DNA of 9,109 bases from Halothece sp. MAG (GCA_018610095.1 JAHEOB010000190.1:1-9109), one strand, 5' to 3'; counted from the first letter of the stretch, positions 1 through 6,601 are shown. The notes: generated by a model from the sequence alone, not told the origin. Made by a program: numbers and translations.

Positions 1-214
1 CCTAGATAAACATAACACAATTAAATCTGACAATCGACTACACAAATTAATCATATAATTTACCAGTCCCAAATGAGTTTGGAGAAAGAATCAGCATCAA
101 CCCCTTACGCCGTCTAGAGTGGTTCTCTATTTTCATTTAGGATTACTATACCGCGATCAAATCTTCGATATTGGTCAATCTTTGATTCAATTGCAATTTG
201 AAAAGAAAAAGGTG
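1..214. other. Left edge, no confident gene
   Basis: I see no recognisable gene here. One plus-strand frame stays open from about 77 to the stop at 272-274, with a possible GTG at 119. It includes a protein-like stretch (YFHLGLLYRDQIFDIGQ), but it runs straight through the 45-nt repeat at 215-259, has no convincing ribosome binding site, and an adjacent frame holds a 14-codon ATG ORF at 74-118. It may be the decayed C-terminus of a gene or only chance. No family was recognised. Confidence 0.3.
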
Positions 215-259
215 GCGCGATCGCTCCTTCGGAGCGGTGAGCCTTCGGCTCAATCGCGC
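201..259 (-). terminator. Possible terminator of tRNA-Leu
   Basis: Read on the minus strand, the 215-259 foldback lies just downstream of the tRNA-Leu gene. Four bases (CACC) later comes a T-rich tract, TTTTTCTTTT (complement of 201-210). A stable stem followed by a U tract is the pattern of an intrinsic terminator. The branched shape and the 4-nt gap are not ideal, so this is inference. Confidence 0.35.
215..259. repeat. 45-nt three-way-junction foldback repeat containing HIP1
   Basis: The sequence folds almost perfectly into a three-way junction. An outer 7-bp stem pairs GCGCGAT (215-221) with ATCGCGC (253-259). Inside lie two 6-bp hairpins, each with a TTC loop: CGCTCC/GGAGCG (222-236) and TGAGCC/GGCTCA (238-252), with a single unpaired G at 237. 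The left arm contains a HIP1 octamer (217-224). Dispersed palindromic repeats with CCTTCGG cores are known from cyanobacterial intergenic regions; assignment to a named family is not made here. It lies 16 nt beyond the 3' end of the tRNA-Leu gene. Confidence 0.75.
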
Positions 260-275
260 ATCTTGATTAATTAAA

Positions 276-360
276 TGGGGGCGGAGAGACTTGAACTCTC
301 ACGGCCTATACCGGCCAACGGATTTTAAGTCCGCAGCGTCTACCATTCCGCCACACCCCC
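276..360 (-). tRNA. tRNA-Leu (anticodon UAA), no intron
   Basis: The reverse complement folds into an 85-nt class II tRNA. The acceptor stem pairs GGGGGTG with CGCCCCC (one G-U pair) and the discriminator is A. The D-arm is GCG/CGC. The anticodon stem GCGGA/TCCGT encloses loop CTTAAAA with anticodon TAA (window 325-327). A long variable arm (GGCC/GGCC) and a T-arm GAGAG/CTCTC with loop TTCAAGT complete it. It decodes UUA. CCA is not encoded. In many cyanobacteria this gene is split by a group I intron in the anticodon loop; here the loop is continuous. The long variable arm and the UAA anticodon make leucine secure. Confidence 0.95.
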
Positions 361-521
361 TCGAAGAGGAGTAATGTTTAACCCTCAGCTTTTCTATTAA
401 AGCATTCTAAACTAAAATATGCAACCCTATTTTTCAATTAAGGAACTCCTCAAAGGCAAGATAATCACCTACACTGGAACAAATGATAGACTGCATTTGC
501 TTGGAGGAGCTTACTAGGTCA

Positions 522-1523
522 ATGGTCAAATTTCATATTCAGTTAGACAGCGAAATTCCTGCCTCCAAACAGCTTTTTGACCAAATTCAGTTCGCGATCG
601 CGTCTCGTCAGTATCCCCCAGGTCATCGACTCCCCAGTACACGCCAATTGGCAATGATGACAGGGTTGCACCGTAACACCATTAGTAAAGTCTATCGGCA
701 ATTGGAAGAAACAGGATTGGTCGAATCGTTAGCTGGTTCAGGCATTTATGTCAAAGCCCAAGGTCACGAAGGCGGTAGTAAATCCTCCACAACCCAATCT
801 CGTTTACATTCCGAAGATTTCCCCGAAAATGCCTATCAAATAATCCAAAAAAATATTAACGAATTATTAAGCCTAGGATGCTCTCTCCAACAGGCACGGG
901 AAATGTTTCTCTCAGAAATTAACTGGCGATTACAGTGTAGCGCCCAAGTTTTAGTCACTGTTCCTGAACGGGATATCGGGGCAGGGAAATTAATTTTACA
1001 AGATTTGGAGCCCACCTTAGGCGTTCCCATTCAACTAGTTCCCCTAGAACAATTGGGAGAAGTTTTAGAAGAAACGGATTCTGCCACGGTTGTCACCAGT
1101 CGGTATTTTATTAAAGATGCTGACGCGATCGCTGCCCCCAAATCAGTGCGAGTGATTCCGGTGGACATTTACGATTATTCTAAAGAAATTCAAATCATTA
1201 CCCAACTCAAAACCAATAGTTGCTTGGGAATTGTCAGTCTCAGTTCAGGGTTTCTAGATGCAGCAGAACGCATTATTCACAGCCTCCGAGGAAATGACTT
1301 ACTGGTAATGACAGCCCAAGCTAGTGATTTCCAAAAACTCAAAGCGTTAATTCGCACGACCCAAACCATTATTTGCGATCCCGCTAGTTATTCTCAAGTG
1401 AAACAAAAGGTAGAAGAAACAGAACAAGATTTAATTCGTCCGCCAGAAGTAATTTGTAGTGACAACTATATCAGTAGCGAGTCGATTCGATTATTACGAC
1501 AAGAATTAGGACTGGGTAAATAA
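522..1523 (+). CDS. GntR-family transcriptional regulator
   Basis: A 333-aa probable DNA-binding repressor or activator acting in the cytoplasm. Residues 1-80 are a GntR-type winged helix: the segment QLFDQIQFAIASRQYPPG, then LPSTRQLA (37-44), the recognition-helix region GLHRNTISKVYRQLEETGLVE and the wing GSGIYV. The arrangement resembles the YtrA-like and cyanobacterial GntR branch. The 250-residue remainder is not an FCD, UTRA or MocR-type aminotransferase domain that I can recognise, so ligand and targets are unknown. ATG 522 is preferred over the in-frame ATG at 483: the conserved-looking domain begins there and GGAGGAG lies at 503-509, although its 12-nt spacing is long. The 483 start would add 13 residues (with several Cys) that look unlike the family. 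It stands alone between the tRNA and the ftrC cluster. Confidence 0.85.
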   Translation: MVKFHIQLDSEIPASKQLFDQIQFAIASRQYPPGHRLPSTRQLAMMTGLHRNTISKVYRQLEETGLVESLAGSGIYVKAQGHEGGSKSSTTQSRLHSEDFPENAYQIIQKNINELLSLGCSLQQAREMFLSEINWRLQCSAQVLVTVPERDIGAGKLILQDLEPTLGVPIQLVPLEQLGEVLEETDSATVVTSRYFIKDADAIAAPKSVRVIPVDIYDYSKEIQIITQLKTNSCLGIVSLSSGFLDAAERIIHSLRGNDLLVMTAQASDFQKLKALIRTTQTIICDPASYSQVKQKVEETEQDLIRPPEVICSDNYISSESIRLLRQELGLGK

Positions 1524-1525
1524 CA

Positions 1526-1552
1526 TATTGGGAAAATCCGATATACCCAATA
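1526..1552 (+). other. Stem-loop just after the GntR gene
   Basis: TATTGGG (1526-1532) and CCCAATA (1546-1552) form a 7-bp inverted repeat with a 13-nt loop, starting three bases after the stop codon. There is no T-run behind it, so it is a weak candidate terminator; it could equally be an mRNA 3'-end stabiliser or an operator of the downstream gene. Confidence 0.3.
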
Positions 1553-1633
1553 CTATCGAAAAAGTGGAAAATTATCCATAAATTGATCTTCATCGCTTTC
1601 CTGAGGCATGATAGAAAATAATAAATACCACAT

Positions 1634-1653
1634 TGTTGAAGTCGTTTTCAACA
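1634..1653. promoter_or_regulatory. Inverted repeat upstream of ftrC
   Basis: TGTTGAA (1634-1640) and TTCAACA (1647-1653) are perfect inverted copies separated by six bases and lie 23 nt before the ftrC start codon. The size and spacing fit a dimeric regulator site, or a small 5'-UTR hairpin. No regulator is identified. The ftrC ATG has no visible Shine-Dalgarno. Confidence 0.35.
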
Positions 1654-1675
1654 GTGAACTCGTTAAAATTAATCT

Positions 1676-2059
1676 ATGACTAGCACACAAAACCAAACCG
1701 AAGATCAAAATCCCAACCTTAGCAGTGAGCGCACCTTAGACATCATGCGCAACTTCTCCCAAACCTATGCTAAGCGTACGGGGACGTATTTCTGTTCTGA
1801 TTTATCCATTACTTCTGTGGTGATTGAAGGCTTAGCAAAGCATAAAGAAGAATTAGGTGCGCCCTTATGCCCTTGTCGCCATTATGAAGACAAAGAAGCA
1901 GAAGCCAAACACGGTTACTGGAATTGCCCTTGTGTTCCCATGCGGGAACGGAAAGAATGTCACTGTATGCTCTTTTTAACCGAGGATAACGATTTTGCTG
2001 GGGATGCTCAAGACATTGACCTAGACTATGTTAAGGAAGTTCGTGAGACAATGGGATAA
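1676..2059 (+). CDS. ftrC: Ferredoxin:thioredoxin reductase, catalytic (beta) subunit
   Basis: Catalytic chain (127 aa) of the cytosolic [4Fe-4S] enzyme that passes electrons from photoreduced ferredoxin to thioredoxin disulfides, linking light to enzyme activity. The diagnostic pattern is complete: CPC at 65-67, CPC at 84-86 and CHC at 95-97, with 16 and 8 residues between. By analogy with the Synechocystis enzyme, Cys65, 84, 86 and 95 bind the cluster, Cys67 and Cys97 form the redox-active disulfide, and His96 sits beside it. An extra Cys40 is present. The first 20 residues are a polar extension; total length is near the family norm. It heads a close cluster with the DUF309 gene 20 nt downstream. 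The variable (alpha) subunit is not in the window. Confidence 0.96.
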   Translation: MTSTQNQTEDQNPNLSSERTLDIMRNFSQTYAKRTGTYFCSDLSITSVVIEGLAKHKEELGAPLCPCRHYEDKEAEAKHGYWNCPCVPMRERKECHCMLFLTEDNDFAGDAQDIDLDYVKEVRETMG

Positions 2060-2079
2060 GCGAATTTCCTTAACTCAAA

Positions 2080-2484
2080 ATGCCATCACCATCTTTATTT
2101 TGGCAAGGCATTACCCAATTTAATCAGCAACAGTATTATCCCTGTCATGATACTTTTGAGGAATTGTGGATGAATGCGGAAGTTTACGATCGCGCATTCT
2201 ATCAGGGACTGTTGCAGATTGCTGTTGGCTGCTACCACCTCAGTAATTTTAACTGGCGGGGGGCAGTCACTTTATTGGGAGAAGGCATTAGACGATTAGA
2301 AGACTACGAACCGACTTACTCAGGAATTGATATTTCCCATTTACTGGATCAGAGTAGTGATTTACTGGATGCCTTACAAGCCATTGGTGAACAAAATTTA
2401 ACCAGCGACTATCTCCAACAAACCACTCTCCCGAAAATTGTCACTGTTGAAGGAGAAAGCAATGATTCCCAAAATTCCCCATAA
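2080..2484 (+). CDS. DUF309-family protein
   Basis: A small 134-aa cytosolic protein of the DUF309 family, whose biochemical role is not established. The family signature is clear: the YYPCHDTFEELW stretch (19-30), with His23 and the acidic pair Glu27-Glu28, then FYQGLLQIAVGCYHL (40-54) and the helix GAVTLLGEGIRRL (61-73). This pattern of His and acidic residues on helices suggests a helical bundle, possibly metal-binding (inference). The last 30 residues look unstructured and overlap the next gene by 23 nt, which suggests translational coupling. The start ATG at 2080 fits the family N-terminus but has no obvious Shine-Dalgarno, consistent with coupling to ftrC 20 nt upstream. Confidence 0.85.
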   Translation: MPSPSLFWQGITQFNQQQYYPCHDTFEELWMNAEVYDRAFYQGLLQIAVGCYHLSNFNWRGAVTLLGEGIRRLEDYEPTYSGIDISHLLDQSSDLLDALQAIGEQNLTSDYLQQTTLPKIVTVEGESNDSQNSP

Positions 2485-2845
2485 TACTGCTTGGCAACAA
2501 GCCCAATTATTAATGCAGCCTGCTTATATCCGTGTTATGGATAATTTACGGAAAGCCTTGGAAGACTCGGGGTGGCGAGAAAGTTATCAGGAAGTAGAAA
2601 CGCCGCTGCCTGGATATGAATTATGCTTGAGTTATCAAGGGCAGGAAGTCAAAATTAATTTATGGGAATTGTGTTTTGAGGTTTGTTTCCAAAATTATGA
2701 ACGAGGGAGTGTTCCCTTAGATTCCGAAGTAACCGTGGAAATTGATACTAACTTATTAGACGAAAGTACGGGAGAGGTGGATTGGCATCAATTAGACGAG
2801 AAAGCAAGAACCCGAGTAGAGAAAATTTTTGCAAATCTCGACTAG
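2462..2845 (+). CDS. Conserved-looking protein of unknown function
   Basis: I do not recognise this 127-aa soluble protein. Visible features are a helical N-terminus (TAWQQAQLLMQPAYIRVMDN), a motif SGWRESYQEVETPLPGYELCL, a beta-rich middle (VKINLWELCFEVCFQNY) and an acidic tail (VDWHQLDEKARTRVEKIFANLD region). There is no signal peptide, membrane segment or known metal motif. ATG 2462 is chosen because AAGGAG lies at 2450-2455, six bases upstream; an upstream in-frame TTG at 2438 lacks such a site. The gene overlaps the DUF309 gene by 23 nt and is 10 nt from ygfZ, so the three are almost certainly cotranscribed. The layout resembles other cyanobacterial hypothetical genes, but no function can be given. 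Confidence 0.8.
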   Translation: MIPKIPHNTAWQQAQLLMQPAYIRVMDNLRKALEDSGWRESYQEVETPLPGYELCLSYQGQEVKINLWELCFEVCFQNYERGSVPLDSEVTVEIDTNLLDESTGEVDWHQLDEKARTRVEKIFANLD

Positions 2846-2855
2846 TAGGAGAACA

Positions 2856-3833
2856 ATGACTCAAACATCTCAATTAAAACAAATTGCCCGAAACGAAATT
2901 GCTATTTATCAACATCCTAGTCATGGCGTGATTGAATTAAGTGGAGAAGATTGTTTAACTTTCCTCCATAATCAAAGCACCAACGAAATCCAGAGTCTCC
3001 AACCTGGGCAAGGATGTGATACCGTTTTTGTCAATGCCACTGCTCGCACCTTAGATTTAGCAACCGTTTATGTCACCCCAGATCGGGTGCTGTTATTAGT
3101 CTCTCCCAATCGCCGTCAGTTTTTAATGGAGTGGCTTGATCGTTACTTATTCCCCATGGATCAGGTGAAGTTGAACAATGTTTCTGAACAATACCAAATT
3201 TTAACTTTACTGGGAGAGAAAAGTCATTCTCTGGTCGAACAATGGGGATTACAAGAACTCAGCCATCAACCCTTTGCGACTCATCAAACCACCACGATTA
3301 ATGATATTCCAGTGCGTATTGCGGTAGGAAGTCGTCTTGCGATCGCGGGTTACACGATCTTAGTTGAAACCCAGTATGCCAATTTCTTACAACAAACTAT
3401 CACCAAGGCTGGGGCAACGCCCATTACAGAACAAGTTTGGGAAGAATTAACCTTAGAACAAGGTAAACCCTTACCCGACTACGAACTAACAGAAGATTAT
3501 AATCCCTTAGAAGCAGGATTATGGCAAGCCATTTCTTTTCATAAAGGCTGTTATATTGGTCAAGAAACGATTGCTCGATTAAATACCTACAAAGGCGTGA
3601 AGCAACGCTTGTGGGGGATTCGCCTATCCCAAATGGTTGATGCAGAAACCCCAATTACCGTTAATGACAAAAAAGTTGGTAAATTAACCCGAGTCAAAGA
3701 AACTGATCAGGGAATCATGGGCTTAGGGTATATTCGCACGAAAGCGGGTGGAGAAGGATTAACGGTACAAGTGGGAGAGGCAACTGGGGAAGTGTTTGCA
3801 GTGCCATTTTTAACCCACGAATATGCCGACTGA
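2856..3833 (+). CDS. ygfZ: YgfZ/GcvT-type folate-binding protein
   Basis: A 325-aa cytosolic protein of the YgfZ/IBA57 branch of the GcvT aminomethyltransferase superfamily. In bacteria, YgfZ binds tetrahydrofolate and helps make or repair certain Fe-S proteins, notably radical-SAM enzymes. The hallmark KGCYIGQE is at 230-237 with the invariant Cys232, followed by TIARLNTYKGVKQRLWG. The N-terminal half shows the typical start (GVIELSGEDCLTFLHNQSTN) and a VNATARTLDL region; the C-terminus ends in a small beta barrel (MGLGYIR). ATG 2856 is preferred because AGGAG (2847-2851) sits four bases before it; an in-frame TTG at 2829 lies inside the previous gene. It is the last gene of the cluster and converges on the cbiC-like gene after 25 nt. 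The symbol is assigned by family. Confidence 0.9.
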   Translation: MTQTSQLKQIARNEIAIYQHPSHGVIELSGEDCLTFLHNQSTNEIQSLQPGQGCDTVFVNATARTLDLATVYVTPDRVLLLVSPNRRQFLMEWLDRYLFPMDQVKLNNVSEQYQILTLLGEKSHSLVEQWGLQELSHQPFATHQTTTINDIPVRIAVGSRLAIAGYTILVETQYANFLQQTITKAGATPITEQVWEELTLEQGKPLPDYELTEDYNPLEAGLWQAISFHKGCYIGQETIARLNTYKGVKQRLWGIRLSQMVDAETPITVNDKKVGKLTRVKETDQGIMGLGYIRTKAGGEGLTVQVGEATGEVFAVPFLTHEYAD

Positions 3834-3858
3834 AAATTAACGTTGGGGAGAACAATCC

Positions 3859-4467
3859 TTAGGAATTACTAGAAACAGCATTACTTTGTTGATCAAGTTG
3901 CCAACTGAGATCAATTAACCCCTGAAAAATCCCCATAGCAACACTACTACTGCCTTTACGCCCTTTGATAGAGACATGAGGAATGGTCAGTGCTGCTAAC
4001 TGTTTCTCAATTGAGTCTTTTTCAATGAGTTTCGGGAGGGTAATAATGACAAAGGCAGGATTAATTTTTTGATCTTCAATTAGTTTAATTAAACTCTTAA
4101 ATGTGGTTTGTTTTTTACCCGTAATGAAAATTCCTTTTGGATAACGTTTTGCTAAAACGGTGATTCCATAATGAGGATGAGAATTGAAACAGCAATAAAC
4201 TGGATTGACAAAGGTATGTTGTGTGAGACGAATAATCCCTGCTTTTAACATAGGATCATCAACAATAATGGGAGTACGAGCAGATAATGCTGCTGCCCCT
4301 GCTGTTAGAGCACGATCAGAAAAATAAAGCTGTTCAAGGTAATCAAAATCTCCCGTTTCATAAATAACGCGACGAACAATTTCATATTCTGCTGGAGACA
4401 GGTTATGTTCTCCAATTTCCTGATCAATGGCTAGTAACTGTTTTGCGTCTGTTATTGTCCATTCCAT
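3859..4467 (-). CDS. Diverged precorrin-8X methylmutase (CbiC/CobH) family protein
   Basis: A 202-aa member of the CbiC/CobH family, whose classic members move a methyl group from C-11 to C-12 in cobalamin synthesis. Family landmarks visible are EYEIVRRVIYETGDFDY (27-43), AAALSARTPIIVDDPMLKAGI (58-78), FITGKKQTTFKSL (114-126) and IPHVSIKGRKGSSSVA (162-177). Three hallmarks are changed: the catalytic His of the R-x-I-H motif is Tyr36, the usual GNAPTA motif reads GKKQTT, and the usual PVGFV loop reads LPKLI. It may therefore be a paralogue with altered function rather than a working methylmutase; a lineage-wide cyanobacterial variant is possible. GAG four bases before the ATG serves as ribosome binding site. 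It lies 20 nt behind the kinase gene, probably in the same transcript, and no other cobalamin gene is nearby. Confidence 0.8.
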   Translation of the reverse strand: MEWTITDAKQLLAIDQEIGEHNLSPAEYEIVRRVIYETGDFDYLEQLYFSDRALTAGAAALSARTPIIVDDPMLKAGIIRLTQHTFVNPVYCCFNSHPHYGITVLAKRYPKGIFITGKKQTTFKSLIKLIEDQKINPAFVIITLPKLIEKDSIEKQLAALTIPHVSIKGRKGSSSVAMGIFQGLIDLSWQLDQQSNAVSSNS

Positions 4468-4487
4468 TAATCTCTTGGTTTCCTTGC

Positions 4488-6197
4488 TTAAGGTAAATCA
4501 TCATCCCAAACACTAATATAAATTCGATCTTGACTCTTTCTTTGAATGATTGCTTGCCATTGCCCGATCGCGAATGATCGTAAATCAGTTTCATTGCGAT
4601 AAACTTCTGCTAGTGCCTCTTTAATCTGTGAGTTCATTTGCCCTTTAAGCATCTGTTTTAAAGTCGTTTCGATGGTACTTAATTCAACTGAGGAATGAAA
4701 TGAAGCCTCTGTTTGCAGTAACTGCTTGGTCTCCCGATCAAACACATAACCCAAATCAAGTTTCCCTGGTACATAATCTTGATAGGTAAGAGCTTGGGTA
4801 TTTTTCCAGTAACCCGATTGACGCTTTGTGGGTTCACCAAGGGCGTCAACGACCTTTTGTTGTTTTACACCGGTACTAAAAATCGGAACTTCTTCAATTT
4901 GTTTTTCAGGCTTAGATTCAGTGGAAGGCACAACGACGACAGGTGGTTTATCACTGTTTTCAGCTTCTTCCTGTTGTTGGTTTTGAGAATCCTCAGTTTC
5001 TGAATCTTTAGATTCGCTGCCAGATTCTCCCTCGCGTTCGATTTGTTCACGCCTGTTATTTTCTTGCGAAGAATCTTGTTGTTGCGAAGCCTCGCTGTTT
5101 TGGGATTGCTTATCTGTCTGTGAGTCTTCCCTAACAACGCGGTCACGTCCACTTCGTAATAAATCTAACAGTTGAATTGCCCCATAACCAATGACTCCCC
5201 CACTGCCAAGGAGTATCAGGAAAATAATTAATCCCACCCATAGGGAATTGCTCTTTTTAGACGGTTCTTCTATCTGTTGTTGTTCATACTCATGTTGAGG
5301 GGCTGCAGCAACTGTTGCTTGTTCCGTCAACCGAGGTTGAGAATTTGATTGCTGATTAGTAGTCGGTTGAGACACAGACCTATTTCCTTGGAGGGCCGCT
5401 AACATCGCTTGGGCATCTGGGAAGCGATCGCGCGGGTGAAACCGAATGGCTTGATCAATAACGCCAGCCAATTGACTATGTAACTGAGGCACAACTTTAC
5501 GCCATAACAGTTCGCCACTATTGGAATCACTTTCTAACAGGTGTGGGGGTTGACCGCTGAGTAGAAACACCGCCGTCAGTCCCAAACTATATAAATCACT
5601 GGAAAAAGTGGGTCGTCCTGCCGCTTGTTCCGAGGGCATATATCCTGGGGTACCAATTGCCATAGAATGAGTATGCTGAGAATCCATGGCGGTTCCCAAG
5701 GCTTCTTTGACTACCCCAAAATCAATTAACACGGGTTCGTTATCGGAGGCTCGTAAAATCACATTATCGGGTTTAATATCCCGATGGATAATGCGCTGCT
5801 GATGCACATAATCTAAGACGTGCAACAAGCTAGTTAAAATGCGAGTCACCTCTTTTTCCGATAAACAACCCGTTTGCTCAACTTTTTCGGTGAGTGTCAC
5901 CCCTTCAATGTATTCTTGGACCAGATAAAATGTTTCTCCTTCCGCAAAATAAGCGTAAAGTTGCGGAATTTGGTTACTACCTCGACTTAAAGCTTCTAAA
6001 ATTGCTGCTTCACGCTGAAACCGTTCCCTGATCCATTCATATTCTTTGGGCTTAGCAATAATTGGATATAGTTGTTTAATGACACAGGGTCGTTCTGACG
6101 GAAGATGGGTATCCACCGCCAAAAAGGTTTTGCCAAACCCCCCTTGACCTAGTTCACGTTGGACACGATACCGATTATTGATAACAACAGTTGCCAT
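4488..6197 (-). CDS. Transmembrane Hanks-type serine/threonine protein kinase
   Basis: A 569-aa membrane-anchored protein kinase. Kinase motifs occur in order: Gly loop GQGGFG (17-22), VIK with Lys41, alpha-C Glu63, HRDIKPDN (138-145) with catalytic Asp140, DFG (159-161) and the activation end GTPGYMPSE (182-190). It is an intact RD-type kinase, probably active. A juxtamembrane Q/S-rich stretch leads to one transmembrane helix (about 319-345). Beyond it come a charged, Q/S/E-rich low-complexity linker (351-435) and a folded C-terminal domain (436-569) starting VVDALGEPTKRQSGYW, likely periplasmic and sensory; the latter recalls small SmpA/OmlA-like modules but is not firmly identified. ATG 6197 is chosen because the ATP-binding domain begins at once; GTG 6221 would add eight residues. 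The diverged cbiC-like gene follows by 20 nt. Confidence 0.92.
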   Translation of the reverse strand: MATVVINNRYRVQRELGQGGFGKTFLAVDTHLPSERPCVIKQLYPIIAKPKEYEWIRERFQREAAILEALSRGSNQIPQLYAYFAEGETFYLVQEYIEGVTLTEKVEQTGCLSEKEVTRILTSLLHVLDYVHQQRIIHRDIKPDNVILRASDNEPVLIDFGVVKEALGTAMDSQHTHSMAIGTPGYMPSEQAAGRPTFSSDLYSLGLTAVFLLSGQPPHLLESDSNSGELLWRKVVPQLHSQLAGVIDQAIRFHPRDRFPDAQAMLAALQGNRSVSQPTTNQQSNSQPRLTEQATVAAAPQHEYEQQQIEEPSKKSNSLWVGLIIFLILLGSGGVIGYGAIQLLDLLRSGRDRVVREDSQTDKQSQNSEASQQQDSSQENNRREQIEREGESGSESKDSETEDSQNQQQEEAENSDKPPVVVVPSTESKPEKQIEEVPIFSTGVKQQKVVDALGEPTKRQSGYWKNTQALTYQDYVPGKLDLGYVFDRETKQLLQTEASFHSSVELSTIETTLKQMLKGQMNSQIKEALAEVYRNETDLRSFAIGQWQAIIQRKSQDRIYISVWDDDLP

Positions 6198-6526
6198 TCC
6201 CACACGTTTTAACCTAACCACTTACTCAAATTATTTTAAGTCTAGTTTGCCTTATACTTTTAGTTGACTAGCAATGTTTTTGAGAAACTTCTGTTCGCCA
6301 GTTCATCGTTACTTTGATCGTTGCTGTTTTGGTGTCACATTCCATGCTAATTTTTCATGACTGCTTTTAGGGAAAATTGTTCCATTGTTGTCAATCCAAT
6401 TTTGCTGGCGCATTCAATGGGTTAAACCTTGATCCCATAACAATTGTCAGCTTGGCGCACAAGACGTTATTTCAAAGCAAATTATAGAACTATTGCTTCC
6501 ATTAATTTACAATTTGTAACGATTTC

Positions 6527-6554
6527 TTTACTTATTTAAATCAGCATATATACT
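6527..6554 (+). promoter_or_regulatory. Predicted sigma-70-type promoter
   Basis: TTTACT (6527-6532) and TATACT (6549-6554), separated by 16 nt, match the -35 and -10 consensus at four and five of six positions. Transcription would begin near 6561, leaving a leader of about 40 nt before the CTG start of the small membrane protein. An inverted repeat GTTAC (6559-6563)/GTAAC (6574-6578) lies at the predicted start of the RNA and could be an operator or leader hairpin. Confidence 0.4.
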
Positions 6555-6586
6555 CAACGTTACCATAAAATTAGTAACCGAGTTTT

Positions 6587-6592
6587 AGGAGG
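6587..6592 (+). promoter_or_regulatory. Strong Shine-Dalgarno that defines an unusual start
   Basis: A perfect AGGAGG sits nine bases before an in-frame CTG (6602). No ATG, GTG or TTG occurs in that frame until GTG 6662, which is 69 nt beyond the site and too far to use it. The site argues that translation begins at CTG 6602. Confidence 0.7.
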
Positions 6593-6601
6593 AACGTAAC
6601 C

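Larger units (their letters stand above)
6198..6601. other. Divergent intergenic region, about 400 nt
   Basis: AT-rich spacer between the minus-strand kinase gene and the plus-strand small membrane protein, so it must hold promoters for both. On the minus strand, TAAAAT-like boxes about 30 nt before the kinase start are possible -10 elements but no convincing -35 was found. On the plus strand, a plausible promoter is at 6527-6554. Small imperfect palindromes (for example GGAA/TTCC at 6371-6383) are unremarkable. I found no gene, tRNA, repeat family or riboswitch. Confidence 0.5.

Noticed and set aside
836..1030. 64-aa minus-strand open frame inside the GntR gene
   Set aside because: Antisense shadow of a well-supported coding region, no ribosome binding site or recognisable motif.
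1526..1552. Strong intrinsic terminator after the GntR gene
   Set aside because: The inverted repeat is real but has a 13-nt loop and no T-run, so it is listed only as a stem-loop.
2438..2461. TTG start for the 127-aa unknown gene
   Set aside because: ATG 2462 has AAGGAG at ideal spacing; the TTG has none and increases overlap.
2829..2855. TTG start for ygfZ within the previous gene
   Set aside because: ATG 2856 has AGGAG four bases upstream and fits the family start.
3424..3654. 76-aa minus-strand frame inside ygfZ
   Set aside because: Overlaps the conserved KGCYIGQE region of ygfZ; antisense shadow.
4779..5152. Frames on both strands (74 and 95 aa) over the kinase linker
   Set aside because: Produced by the low-complexity composition of the linker; other-frame shadows of the kinase gene.
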